Below, piece by piece: positions 1 through 6,427 of a stretch of DNA of 9,882 nt. The DNA comes from Bergeyella zoohelcum. Its GTDB lineage: Bacteria; Bacteroidota; Bacteroidia; Flavobacteriales; Weeksellaceae. The position numbers and the translations under genes were made by a program. The notes under the pieces were generated by a model, which saw only the letters and a program-made list of their open reading frames with translations, was not told the origin of the DNA and ran no database searches. Location of the stretch: contig JAUNHO010000023.1 in the NCBI GenBank assembly GCA_030523905.1, positions 1-9,882 on the forward strand, written 5' to 3'. The first letter of the stretch is position 1; each line of letters opens with the position of its first letter.

Positions 1-239
1 GTCTTTTCTTTTTGTAGCTGGTTGTACGCCTTGCGTTGTTCCTCTTGCTTTACAGCAGAACCTTTACTAATATAGCCTACCAAACCACCTATAATAAGCC
101 CTAGACCTATCCCAGCCATCATTCCAATGATATGAGAAATATTAAATGTAATCTCTGATGATGAGAAACCTACTGTGATATAAAATACCAATACAGAAAG
201 TCCCAAAAGTATAATCCCTATAATTGATAATGCCTTCAT
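1..239 (-). CDS. Small two-helix membrane protein, partial (C-terminus beyond window)
   Basis: The frame opens with ATG at 239 and runs off the left edge without a stop, giving 79 residues. Two hydrophobic segments are visible: residues about 2-23, and a glycine-rich one at about 37-58 (GIGLGLIIGGLVG) that resembles a glycine-zipper helix. After it comes a charged, Gln/Lys/Glu-rich stretch (KQEEQRKAYNQLQKEK) that could begin a cytoplasmic coiled coil. The gene starts only 10 nt after the stop of the M48 metalloprotease gene on the same strand, so co-transcription is likely. A link to envelope quality control is inference from that position alone. I do not recognise the family, and the missing C-terminus may hold a defining domain. 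That this is a real gene is fairly sure; its function is unknown. Confidence 0.6.
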   Translation of the reverse strand, partial: MKALSIIGIILLGLSVLVFYITVGFSSSEITFNISHIIGMMAGIGLGLIIGGLVGYISKGSAVKQEEQRKAYNQLQKEK

Positions 240-249
240 ATTATGTATT

Positions 250-1059
250 TTATAATTTACCTCCTGCTGCTTTATAATACTCTAATGCTCTTGGCAAATG
301 CTTCTCTATATCTGCCCTTCTACTCTCAGGACTTGGGTGCGTAGATAAGAACTCTGGCTGTCTTTGCCCCTTAGACATACTCTCCATTCTGTGCCAAAAC
401 GGCTGAGCTTGGCGTGGGTCATATCCTGCCATTGCCATTATATAAAGCCCCATCTGGTCGGCTTCCAATTCCTGATTTCTACCATATTTTAGAATTGCCA
501 TTTGTGCTCCATAGGGATATGCCTGACGAATGACATTCATCAAGGTAGAAGATGAAGACCCTAGACCTAGCAACACACTACCGTACTGAGCAGCCATCGC
601 CTGAGAAATACGCTCATTACCGTGTCCCGCCAAAGCGTGGGAAATCTCGTGTCCCAATACCACAGCCATACCTGTATCATCTTTCGTTACTGGCAAAATC
701 CCTGTATATACGGCAACCTTCCCACCTGGCATACACCAAGCATTTACTTGGGCATCATCTATCAAATTATATTCCCAGTTGAATGCAGAAAGGTCTGCCT
801 CTCTACCAATGCTTCTATAATAATTTGCAGCAGCGTTTTGCAATCTCATTCCTACCGTTTGGATTTGCTTTGCTGCCGTAGTCCCCTTTATCACCTTAGA
901 TTTATTCAGGGTTTCCTTGTATTGTTGCACCGCCATTGTTGCAATCTCTTGGTTACTTGCTAGTTGCAAAGATTTTCTTCCTGTAACTGGGTTGGTAGCA
1001 CAAGCCAAAATAACCGCCGATGCCATACCTATACCTAAAATTTGCTTTATTTTCATCAT
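250..1059 (-). CDS. M48 family zinc metalloprotease, lipoprotein (LoiP/BepA-like)
   Basis: This is a 269-residue periplasmic or membrane-anchored zinc protease. The N-terminus has a lipoprotein signal: a Lys-containing start, a hydrophobic run and a lipobox I-L-A-C with Cys20. The NPVTGRKSL stretch that follows is typical of bacterial M48 lipoproteins. The catalytic HExxH motif is HEISH at 137-141. The second zinc-binding motif, ELEAD at 197-201, supplies Glu197 as the likely third ligand. A conserved THPSPESRR stretch lies near 240-248. All catalytic residues are present, so the enzyme should be active. Relatives such as E. coli LoiP and BepA degrade misfolded envelope proteins; assigning that role here is inference. 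The start has two adjacent ATG codons (1059 and 1056), and either could be used. A small membrane-protein gene follows 10 nt downstream. The upstream 120 nt is shared with a divergent lipoprotein gene. Confidence 0.93.
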   Translation of the reverse strand: MMKIKQILGIGMASAVILACATNPVTGRKSLQLASNQEIATMAVQQYKETLNKSKVIKGTTAAKQIQTVGMRLQNAAANYYRSIGREADLSAFNWEYNLIDDAQVNAWCMPGGKVAVYTGILPVTKDDTGMAVVLGHEISHALAGHGNERISQAMAAQYGSVLLGLGSSSSTLMNVIRQAYPYGAQMAILKYGRNQELEADQMGLYIMAMAGYDPRQAQPFWHRMESMSKGQRQPEFLSTHPSPESRRADIEKHLPRALEYYKAAGGKL

Positions 1060-1109
1060 TTATATGAATTTTAATTTTTACTTATCAAAACAATTTTTAT
1101 TCCACTTTG

Positions 1110-1117
1110 CAAATTTA
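1110..1117 (-). promoter_or_regulatory. Candidate Bacteroidota -7 box for the M48 protease gene
   Basis: Read on the minus strand, this is TAAATTTG, an exact match to the TAnnTTTG -7 consensus. It would place transcription start roughly 40-45 nt before the M48 start codon. I see no good TTG -33 element at the expected distance. Such 8-mers are common in AT-rich DNA, so the call is tentative. Confidence 0.3.
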
Positions 1118-1142
1118 ATATTTCTAAAATGAAATTTTGCAC

Positions 1143-1150
1143 TAATTTTG
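1143..1150 (+). promoter_or_regulatory. Candidate Bacteroidota -7 box for the DUF4251 lipoprotein gene
   Basis: TAATTTTG matches the TAnnTTTG -7 consensus exactly and lies 29 nt before the ATG at 1180, implying a short A-rich 5' leader. No clear TTG -33 element is present at the expected distance. With the opposing box at 1110-1117, this 120-nt gap would be a compact divergent promoter region. Confidence 0.35.
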
Positions 1151-1179
1151 CTTGATATAAACAACAAAATTAACAAAAA

Positions 1180-1791
1180 ATGAATACAAAAGCCCTCAAT
1201 ATTCTATTATTTTTTCTATTTATAGCGTTTTCTTCTTGTATATCAAATACTTATATCAATAATAAAACGATTGCGGAATCTATTGAAAAACAAGAATTTA
1301 CCTTTTTAGCTAGGCGAGCATTTCCCTCTAATTTTGATGTTATCCAAATATTAGGAAGCCATAGCACACGCATTTTGAACCTTGACTATGGCTACACTTT
1401 TGAGATAAAAAACAATGAAATTAATTCCAATTTACCCTACTTTGGTAGAATTTTCACCCCAAATTTCAATAAAGAAAAAGAAGGTCTCACATTCGTTTCT
1501 AAAAAATTTTCAGTAGAAAACAAAGATGGTAAAAAAGGAAGTAAAATCCTTACCATTATCCCAAAAGATATTAACCATATAGAAAAAATCATCATTCAGA
1601 TTTATCCTAATGGCTCGGCAAATTTATCCATAAATGCCACCGATAGGCAAAGTATTTCATTTGACGGCGAACTGATTTTTGACAACCCCAAACAACCTAA
1701 ACCTAAAAAATTAGTTTTAATTTTTAACAGAATAATATTGATTCAGAAAAGCAAAAAACTCCTGCATTCTAACCATATTATTTATCGCTAA
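1180..1791 (+). CDS. DUF4251 domain lipoprotein
   Basis: This 203-residue predicted lipoprotein has a signal segment ending in F-S-S-C (Cys20). The body matches the Bacteroidota DUF4251 pattern as I know it: EFTFLARRAFP near 39-49, a GYTFEIKNN strand near 71-79, the hallmark LPYFGR at 85-90, TIIPKD at 125-130, YPNGSANLS at 142-150, and RQSISFDG at 156-163. The domain's function is not established. DUF4251 proteins usually end soon after the last motif. Here about 24 extra residues (180-203) are read antisense through the 3' end of the convergent membrane-protein gene, and they look unlike a protein tail. A slip in the A6 run at 1705-1710 would restore a stop (TAG at 1712-1714) before the neighbour's end. 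The true C-terminus is therefore doubtful, while family membership is fairly sure. Confidence 0.85.
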   Translation: MNTKALNILLFFLFIAFSSCISNTYINNKTIAESIEKQEFTFLARRAFPSNFDVIQILGSHSTRILNLDYGYTFEIKNNEINSNLPYFGRIFTPNFNKEKEGLTFVSKKFSVENKDGKKGSKILTIIPKDINHIEKIIIQIYPNGSANLSINATDRQSISFDGELIFDNPKQPKPKKLVLIFNRIILIQKSKKLLHSNHIIYR

Positions 1792-3000
1792 ATAAATGAA
1801 CATCAAAGCGAAAACGCCCAAAATTGCAGTAAAAATTTTCGGTGAATTTTTATAGGAAAACAATAGCCAAGCCAACATCAACGGATAAACAAACACAAAA
1901 TGCCCACCATAAATATAGGAGGTATGTAGCCCAAATTTCAGCACACAATGGATAATAATATCTACCAGAAATGATAGTATCAGTATTTGTACCATTGGTT
2001 TTTTGAAATTTCTAATGAATGACCAAAGCACGAAAAACAGCAATAAAAACACAAAAATATAACCTCCTACGGAATCATAAGTATCCATAAAAAGTGCCTT
2101 ATATTCAAAGCCTTTTTTATTGTGATAATCCCTTAAAATAAAACTAGGAAATAATACATTCCCTCCGAAAAACCAAGAAGTTATCATATCCCAAATAGGC
2201 GTAACTTTCGGCTGGGAAAACTTCTCATATTGCTCCGTAGTTTTAGAAAAAATCCTTTGATAATCAAAATCCAAACGATACAGATACAGCAAAACAAAAA
2301 CACCAACAGACACCACCGATTTCCATAATACCCCCAAAAATGCTTTAGAATTTTTATACCAATTTCTCTCGTATAGCAATGGAAGGAATACTTTCACGGC
2401 GTTAGTTATGGTCAATCCGCCTACACTTATCACACCAAAAGATAATGCAGGTAATGGGATTTTTTCATTTTTTCTCATCTTCAATGCCGAATAATACACA
2501 AAGCCTGAAAGCAAAAGTAATGTATAGGTGTAAGTTTCTGGCGTGAAAGACAGCAGAATATTAGTAGAAAACAACGCAAAAAACAAGACTAAAAAAAGGC
2601 TCAACAAGAATGGCAAACGAATAATATTTCTAATATATTTGAATATCTGAACCATAGTCAAGCTCATCGCAATAACCGAAAACCACGCCAATGACAAGCG
2701 AAAAACATCGTCCATTTTTCCATTAGACAACCATAACGAAAATTTTCGGAGAGCATCAAAAAAATAATTTGCCAGAGGGTGCCTTTCAAAGCCTCCACCC
2801 GTCATTACTATTGCTCGGTTATCAAAACTAAAATAAGCATCCCACGGAATGCGATTATCAAAAACTATGGTGTAATTACTCGCAATTATGGTAGCCAAAA
2901 TGCCATAACTTAATATAAAAAATAAAAATATTGCCACCTCCCTTCTATTGCTTGGGAAAATAGTTTTGATGGTATCTATCAATTTTGTTTTCAAACTCAA
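1717..3000 (-). CDS. Polytopic membrane protein, GT-C glycosyltransferase-like (possibly DUF6080)
   Basis: This 427-residue protein has about ten hydrophobic segments, at roughly 22-41, 100-120, 130-150, 156-172, 183-208, 224-241, 311-329, 336-352, 364-382 and 388-407. The first long loop after helix 1 is rich in acidic and aromatic residues (FDNRIPWDAYFSFDNR at 47-62) and is followed by ERHPL at 72-76. That layout resembles GT-C glycosyltransferases, which use lipid-linked sugars and carry catalytic acids in this loop. It also recalls the Bacteroidota DUF6080 family. Both assignments are from memory of the pattern and uncertain. The start is TTG at 3000. No in-frame ATG lies between it and the upstream stop at 3028-3030, and the next Met is residue 66, inside the conserved loop. 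The gene overlaps the convergent DUF4251 frame by 75 nt and has no same-strand partner nearby. Confidence 0.8.
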   Translation of the reverse strand: MSLKTKLIDTIKTIFPSNRREVAIFLFFILSYGILATIIASNYTIVFDNRIPWDAYFSFDNRAIVMTGGGFERHPLANYFFDALRKFSLWLSNGKMDDVFRLSLAWFSVIAMSLTMVQIFKYIRNIIRLPFLLSLFLVLFFALFSTNILLSFTPETYTYTLLLLSGFVYYSALKMRKNEKIPLPALSFGVISVGGLTITNAVKVFLPLLYERNWYKNSKAFLGVLWKSVVSVGVFVLLYLYRLDFDYQRIFSKTTEQYEKFSQPKVTPIWDMITSWFFGGNVLFPSFILRDYHNKKGFEYKALFMDTYDSVGGYIFVFLLLFFVLWSFIRNFKKPMVQILILSFLVDIIIHCVLKFGLHTSYIYGGHFVFVYPLMLAWLLFSYKNSPKIFTAILGVFALMFIYLAINNMVRMQEFFAFLNQYYSVKN

Positions 3001-3008
3001 ATTTTCGG

Positions 3009-3016
3009 CAAAAATA
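3009..3016 (-). promoter_or_regulatory. Candidate -7 box just upstream of the TTG start
   Basis: Read on the minus strand, this is TATTTTTG, an exact TAnnTTTG match. It ends only 8 nt before the TTG start codon at 3000, so initiation at the usual distance would give an almost leaderless message. A TTG occurs upstream, but only 12 nt away, shorter than the usual -33/-7 spacing. The site may be a chance match. Confidence 0.25.
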
Positions 3017-3088
3017 TAAAAAGGATTTCAAAATATAGATATTAATAAATTTTCCTTATTTTTATCCCATCAAAAAAATGATTGTTTT

Positions 3089-3427
3089 ATGAAAAATTTA
3101 TTTTTAACTTCTGTACTATTATTTGTTTTCAGTTGTGTTAAAAACGGGAATAAAGAAGTTTTAAAAAAAGAACAGCCCCTACAAGAAACAATTTTCCGAT
3201 ATGTTGCAAGTAATGGAAACAATGCGAATATCACCTTCGTGGAAGACTCTAAACAAGGTAATAGCATTAGGCTTTTCAGTAATAATAAGACCATTAGCAT
3301 ACCTCAATCTAAAACAGATAAAAACCTGTACCAATCTCACGATATAGAGGTGAAAATCTGGGGAGATAGTTTGAGTATTTCACAAGGCGAAAATATTATT
3401 TTACTAAAAAAAGCAAGAGGACAATAA
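3089..3427 (+). CDS. Small lipoprotein, possibly MliC-like
   Basis: This 112-residue predicted lipoprotein has a short signal peptide ending in V-F-S-C (Cys16). After a Lys/Glu linker (17-33) comes a compact beta-rich domain. Its strands run near 34-40 (IFRYVAS), 47-52 (NITFVE), 59-63, 67-71 (KTISI), 86-91 and 102-107. The order of parts, including ISIPQSKTDKNLY (69-81) and then an IEVKIWGDSLSI strand (86-97), resembles the MliC/PliC fold of bacterial C-type lysozyme inhibitors. The cysteines and exact signature of classical MliC are not evident. The resemblance is my pattern reading, so the protein should be treated as hypothetical. The gene stands alone between a divergent membrane-protein gene and the convergent ribosomal operon. 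Its stop is followed at once by a strong terminator. The ATG at 3089 is the only sensible start. Confidence 0.7.
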   Translation: MKNLFLTSVLLFVFSCVKNGNKEVLKKEQPLQETIFRYVASNGNNANITFVEDSKQGNSIRLFSNNKTISIPQSKTDKNLYQSHDIEVKIWGDSLSISQGENIILLKKARGQ

Positions 3428-3430
3428 AAC

Positions 3431-3467
3431 AAAAAACCAAGTTTGGAAAATCAAACTTGGTTTTTTT
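3431..3467. terminator. Bidirectional intrinsic terminator between the lipoprotein and rplQ
   Basis: The arm CCAAGTTTG (3437-3445) pairs perfectly with CAAACTTGG (3452-3460) around the six-base loop GAAAAT. The stem is flanked by A6 on the left and T7 on the right, so both strands carry a hairpin followed by a U-tract. It lies 4 nt after the plus-strand lipoprotein stop and 17 nt beyond the rplQ stop on the minus strand. It should end both convergent transcripts, including the long ribosomal operon. Confidence 0.93.
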
Positions 3468-3483
3468 ATAATGAAAACAAAAA

Positions 3484-3957
3484 TTATTCTTCAGTTTTCT
3501 CCTCAGTAGTTTCTGCTACTACTTCTTCTACTTTTTTAGTAGTAGATTTTCTACTTCTTCTAGTTGTCTTCTTCTCTTCCGCCTTAGGGTTGTAAAGCTC
3601 ATTGAAATCTACCAACTCAATAAGAGCCATATCAGCAGAATCTCCTAGTCTGAAACCAGTTTTGATGATTCTTGTATAACCTCCATTTCTATTAGCGATT
3701 TTAGGAGCTACGGTTCTGAAAAGTTCAGAAACAGCCTCTTTGCTTTGTAGGTAAGAGAAAACAGTTCTCCTATTATGTGTTGTATCTTCTTTTGCTTTTG
3801 TTAAAAGTGGTTCAACATATACTCTCAAAGCCTTTGCTTTTGCAACCGTAGTGTTGATTCTTTTATGCTCAATAAGAGAACAAGCCATATTAGCAAGCAT
3901 TGCTTTTCTGTGAGAAGCAGTTCTTCCTAAGTGATTGATTTTTTTACCGTGTCTCAT
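3484..3957 (-). CDS. rplQ: 50S ribosomal protein L17 (bL17)
   Basis: Large-subunit protein of 157 residues. The N-terminal MRHGKKINHLGRTASHRKAM and the following LIEHKRINTTVAKAKALR region (about 28-45) are diagnostic of bL17, and NGGYTRIIKTGFRLGDSADMALIEL (91-115) is the typical end of the core. E. coli L17 has 127 residues. Here a tail from about 126 adds a basic Lys/Arg/Thr stretch and then an acidic Glu/Thr/Val stretch, which looks disordered. It is the last gene of the operon, beginning 6 nt after the rpoA stop and ending just before the terminator at 3431-3467. The pairing rpoA-rplQ is the standard end of the alpha operon. Confidence 0.98.
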   Translation of the reverse strand: MRHGKKINHLGRTASHRKAMLANMACSLIEHKRINTTVAKAKALRVYVEPLLTKAKEDTTHNRRTVFSYLQSKEAVSELFRTVAPKIANRNGGYTRIIKTGFRLGDSADMALIELVDFNELYNPKAEEKKTTRRSRKSTTKKVEEVVAETTEEKTEE

Positions 3958-3963
3958 TGTTTA

Positions 3964-4959
3964 TTATTTATCAGCATCTAATTTATACTTTGCAACGTCA
4001 AAACCGAAGTTAAGACCTTTTGAATGCACTAATTCTTCTAATTCTGTCAAAGATTTCTTACCGAAATTTCTAAATTTCATTAAGTCAGACTTACTATAAG
4101 AAACCAATTCTCCAAGTGTCTCTACTTCTGCCGCTTTCAAGCAGTTTAAGGCTCTTACTGAAAGATCCATATCTGCCAATTTAGACTTCAATAGTTGTCT
4201 TGTATGTAGGGTTTCCTCATCGTATTGGATAGATGCTTTCACTGCTTCTGTTTCTAGTGTAATTCTTTCATCAGAGAACAGCATAAAGTGATAAATCAAT
4301 ATCTTCGATGCCTCTGTAAGGGCATTTTGTGGAGTAATTGACCCATCAGTTTCTATATCCAAAACTAATTTTTCGTAGTCTGTTTTTTGCTCTACACGAT
4401 AGTTTTCAATAGAATATTGAACTTTCTTGATAGGGGTAAAAATAGAATCAATCGCAATTGTTCCAATAGGAGCATTATGAGATTTATTCTGTTCAGATGG
4501 TACATACCCTCTCCCTTTCTCAATATTGAAAGTAATTTCAAAAGCCACATCTTTGGTCATATTACAGATTACAAGGTCTTTATTCAGTACCTCAAAACCT
4601 GCCATAGTTATACCAAAATCACCAGCTGTAACTTGTGATTTTCCAGTAACTTTTACAGAAACTTGCTCATTAGCAGGGTTTTCACCTCTTGCTTTTAAAC
4701 GAAGTTGCTTCAAATTCAGAATGATTTCCGTAACATCTTCAATCACTCCTGGAATTGTTGAAAACTCGTGCTCTACACCTTCAATTTTGATAGATGAAAT
4801 AGCATATCCTTCTAGAGAAGAGAGCAATACTCTTCTCAAAGCATTACCGATAGTAAGACCGAACCCAGGTTCTAGCGGTCTGAACTCAAACTGACCTTTA
4901 TAATTATCCGAGTTTAGAAGAATTACTTTATCGGGTTTTATGAATTGTAAAATTGCCAT
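3964..4959 (-). CDS. rpoA: DNA-directed RNA polymerase subunit alpha
   Basis: This 331-residue alpha subunit nucleates RNA polymerase assembly through its dimerised N-terminal domain. The N-terminal part has the conserved PLEPGFGLTIGNALRRVLLSS stretch near 28-48, GVEHEFSTIPGVIEDV at 61-76, and the IENYRVEQKTDYEKLVLDIETDGSI region near 184-208. A linker near 235-260 leads to the C-terminal domain. There, SVRALNCLKAA (267-277) corresponds to the E. coli segment around Arg265 (here Arg269), and NFGKKSL (298-304) matches the helix-hairpin-helix that contacts UP-element DNA and activators. Both domains are intact, so upstream DNA contact should be possible. The gene lies 36 nt after rpsD and 6 nt before rplQ, the canonical alpha-operon order. 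Confidence 0.99.
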   Translation of the reverse strand: MAILQFIKPDKVILLNSDNYKGQFEFRPLEPGFGLTIGNALRRVLLSSLEGYAISSIKIEGVEHEFSTIPGVIEDVTEIILNLKQLRLKARGENPANEQVSVKVTGKSQVTAGDFGITMAGFEVLNKDLVICNMTKDVAFEITFNIEKGRGYVPSEQNKSHNAPIGTIAIDSIFTPIKKVQYSIENYRVEQKTDYEKLVLDIETDGSITPQNALTEASKILIYHFMLFSDERITLETEAVKASIQYDEETLHTRQLLKSKLADMDLSVRALNCLKAAEVETLGELVSYSKSDLMKFRNFGKKSLTELEELVHSKGLNFGFDVAKYKLDADK

Positions 4960-4995
4960 ATTATTGTTGGGTTGAGCAAAAATTTAATTTAATGA

Positions 4996-5604
4996 TTATT
5001 TGTTGTAAAGTTCTACGATAAGTTGTTCCTTAATATCTTCAGGAATCTGAATTCTTTCAGGAGCAGAAATGAAGATACCTTCTTTCTTCTCATCGTTAAA
5101 CTGCAACCATTCGTAGTTTGATTTTGAAGCCAAAGCCTCAGCGATCACTTCAAGAGATTTTGATTTTTCTCTTACAGCAACTACATCACCAGCTTTCAAT
5201 AGATATGATGGGATATTCACCACCTCTCCATTCACTGTGATATGTCTGTGAGAAACCAATTGTCTTGCTCCAGCTCTACTCTTAGCAAAGCCTAATCTGT
5301 ATACTACATTATCTAATCTTGATTCACAAAGTTGCAAAAGAACCTCACCAGTTACTCCCTTGGAACGAGATGCTTTATCGTAAAGATTAGCAAATTGTCT
5401 TTCAAGGATTCCGTAAGTGTATTTCGCTTTTTGTTTTTCAGTCAACTGAATTGCATATTCGGATCTCTTTGCACCTCTTCTTTTATTTGGGCCATGTTGT
5501 CCCGGTGGTTGATTTCTTCTTCTTTCAAAGTTTTTATCATCACCGAAGATTGCAGCACCGAATTTTCTTGCAATTTTAGTTTTTGGTCCAATATATCTTG
5601 CCAT
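4996..5604 (-). CDS. rpsD: 30S ribosomal protein S4 (uS4)
   Basis: This 202-residue small-subunit assembly protein binds 16S rRNA. The opening MARYIGPKTKIARKFG and the PPGQHG motif at 33-38 are typical of bacterial S4. The S4 RNA-binding domain lies near 94-155 (ESRLDNVVYRLGFAKSRAGA through GDVVAVREK). The N-terminal region lacks the cysteine cluster of zinc-binding S4, so this is the zinc-free form. In E. coli, S4 represses its own operon by binding the leader before rpsM. No equivalent pseudoknot is evident in the short gap before rpsM here, so that control is not supported. The gene sits 35 nt after rpsK and 36 nt before rpoA. Confidence 0.98.
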   Translation of the reverse strand: MARYIGPKTKIARKFGAAIFGDDKNFERRRNQPPGQHGPNKRRGAKRSEYAIQLTEKQKAKYTYGILERQFANLYDKASRSKGVTGEVLLQLCESRLDNVVYRLGFAKSRAGARQLVSHRHITVNGEVVNIPSYLLKAGDVVAVREKSKSLEVIAEALASKSNYEWLQFNDEKKEGIFISAPERIQIPEDIKEQLIVELYNK

Positions 5605-5639
5605 TGTTCTTTTTTATTTTAATAATTTAAGAATTCAGA

Positions 5640-6029
5640 TTAGACTCTTCTTCTTTTTGGAGGTCTACATCCATTATGCGGCATAGGTGTAACATCTACA
5701 ATCTCGCTCACTTCAATACCTGAATTGTGAATAGATCTAATAGCAGACTCTCTACCTGCACCTGGTCCTTTTACGAATACTTTCACTCGTCTAAGACCAG
5801 CTTCGTGTGCTACTGCTGCACAATTTTCTGCTGCCATCTGTGCTGCGAAAGGAGTATTCTTTTTAGAACCTCTGAATCCCATTTTACCAGCAGATGACCA
5901 AGAGATAACCTCTCCGTTTTTATTAGTTAAAGAAATGATAATATTGTTAAAAGAGGCTTGGATATGTGCTTCACCAATAGCTTCTACTTTTACTTTTCTT
6001 TTTTTAACTGTCTTTGTTTGTTTTGCCAT
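5640..6029 (-). CDS. rpsK: 30S ribosomal protein S11 (uS11)
   Basis: Platform protein of the small subunit, 129 residues, the usual bacterial length. After a basic N-terminal tail, the core carries GEAHIQASFNNIIISLTNKNG (19-39), SAGKMGFRGSKKNTPFAAQ (46-64) and VKGPGAGRESAIR (86-98). It ends with the signature PHNGCRPPKRRRV (117-129). The family contacts the 16S rRNA near the Shine-Dalgarno/anti-Shine-Dalgarno helix and mRNA exit. That is of note here because the operon's genes lack Shine-Dalgarno motifs. The start lies 11 nt after the rpsM stop. Confidence 0.99.
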   Translation of the reverse strand: MAKQTKTVKKRKVKVEAIGEAHIQASFNNIIISLTNKNGEVISWSSAGKMGFRGSKKNTPFAAQMAAENCAAVAHEAGLRRVKVFVKGPGAGRESAIRSIHNSGIEVSEIVDVTPMPHNGCRPPKRRRV

Positions 6030-6040
6030 AATTCTAACGA

Positions 6041-6418
6041 TTATTTACTTGCTTTTTTCTTGTTAGCAACAGTTTTTCTCTTTCCTTTACGAGTTCTAGA
6101 GTTATTTTTCGTTCTTTGGCCTCTTAAAGGTAATCCCAGTCTGTGACGTATTCCTCTTTGGCAACCAATATCCATCAGACGCTTGATGTTCAGTTGTATT
6201 TCTGAACGAAGCTCACCTTCTACTTTTACATTTTCGGTGATATAATTTCTGATAGCGGCCAATTCATCGTCATTCCATTCATTGACTTTCTTGTCCTCGC
6301 TGATTCCAGCGTTCTTCAAAATTTCAGACGCTGTGCTTCTTCCTACTCCGTAGATATAGGTAAGCCCTATAACGCCTCTTTTGTTTTTTGGTAAATCTAT
6401 ACCTGCAATTCTCGCCAT
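6041..6418 (-). CDS. rpsM: 30S ribosomal protein S13 (uS13)
   Basis: Small-subunit head protein of 125 residues that forms intersubunit bridges and contacts P-site tRNA. MARIAGIDLPKNKRGVIGLT opens the protein, and YIYGVGRSTASEIL (21-34) forms the helix-two-turn-helix region. The highly conserved RGIRHRLGLPLRGQRTK (88-104) precedes a very basic C-terminal tail that reaches toward the tRNA. It starts 9 nt after the rpmJ stop and precedes rpsK by 11 nt, as in the standard alpha operon. Confidence 0.99.
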   Translation of the reverse strand: MARIAGIDLPKNKRGVIGLTYIYGVGRSTASEILKNAGISEDKKVNEWNDDELAAIRNYITENVKVEGELRSEIQLNIKRLMDIGCQRGIRHRLGLPLRGQRTKNNSRTRKGKRKTVANKKKASK

Positions 6419-6427
6419 AATTTAATT

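Noticed and set aside
552..963. Plus-strand open frames opposite the M48 protease gene
   Set aside because: They are antisense to a complete, motif-rich protease gene, have no recognisable domain, and lie in overlapping frames with improbable composition.
3057..3064. TATTTTTA as a -7 box for the small lipoprotein gene
   Set aside because: It misses the final G of TAnnTTTG and has no TTG element at the right distance, so it is too weak to list as a promoter.
3070..3300. Minus-strand open frame opposite the MliC-like lipoprotein
   Set aside because: The plus-strand frame has a clear signal peptide, lipobox and domain-like body, while the antisense frame has none of these.
3516..3545. CTACTAC/GTAGTAG inverted repeat inside rplQ
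   Set aside because: It falls in the low-complexity tail coding for Thr, Lys, Glu and Val, where repeated codons easily create such matches.
4387..4894. Plus-strand open frames opposite rpoA
   Set aside because: They are antisense shadows of a highly conserved gene with no independent coding signal.
6419..6427. S4-type autoregulatory leader before rpsM
   Set aside because: Only 9 nt separate rpmJ and rpsM, and I could not see a pseudoknot-forming sequence like that of E. coli.
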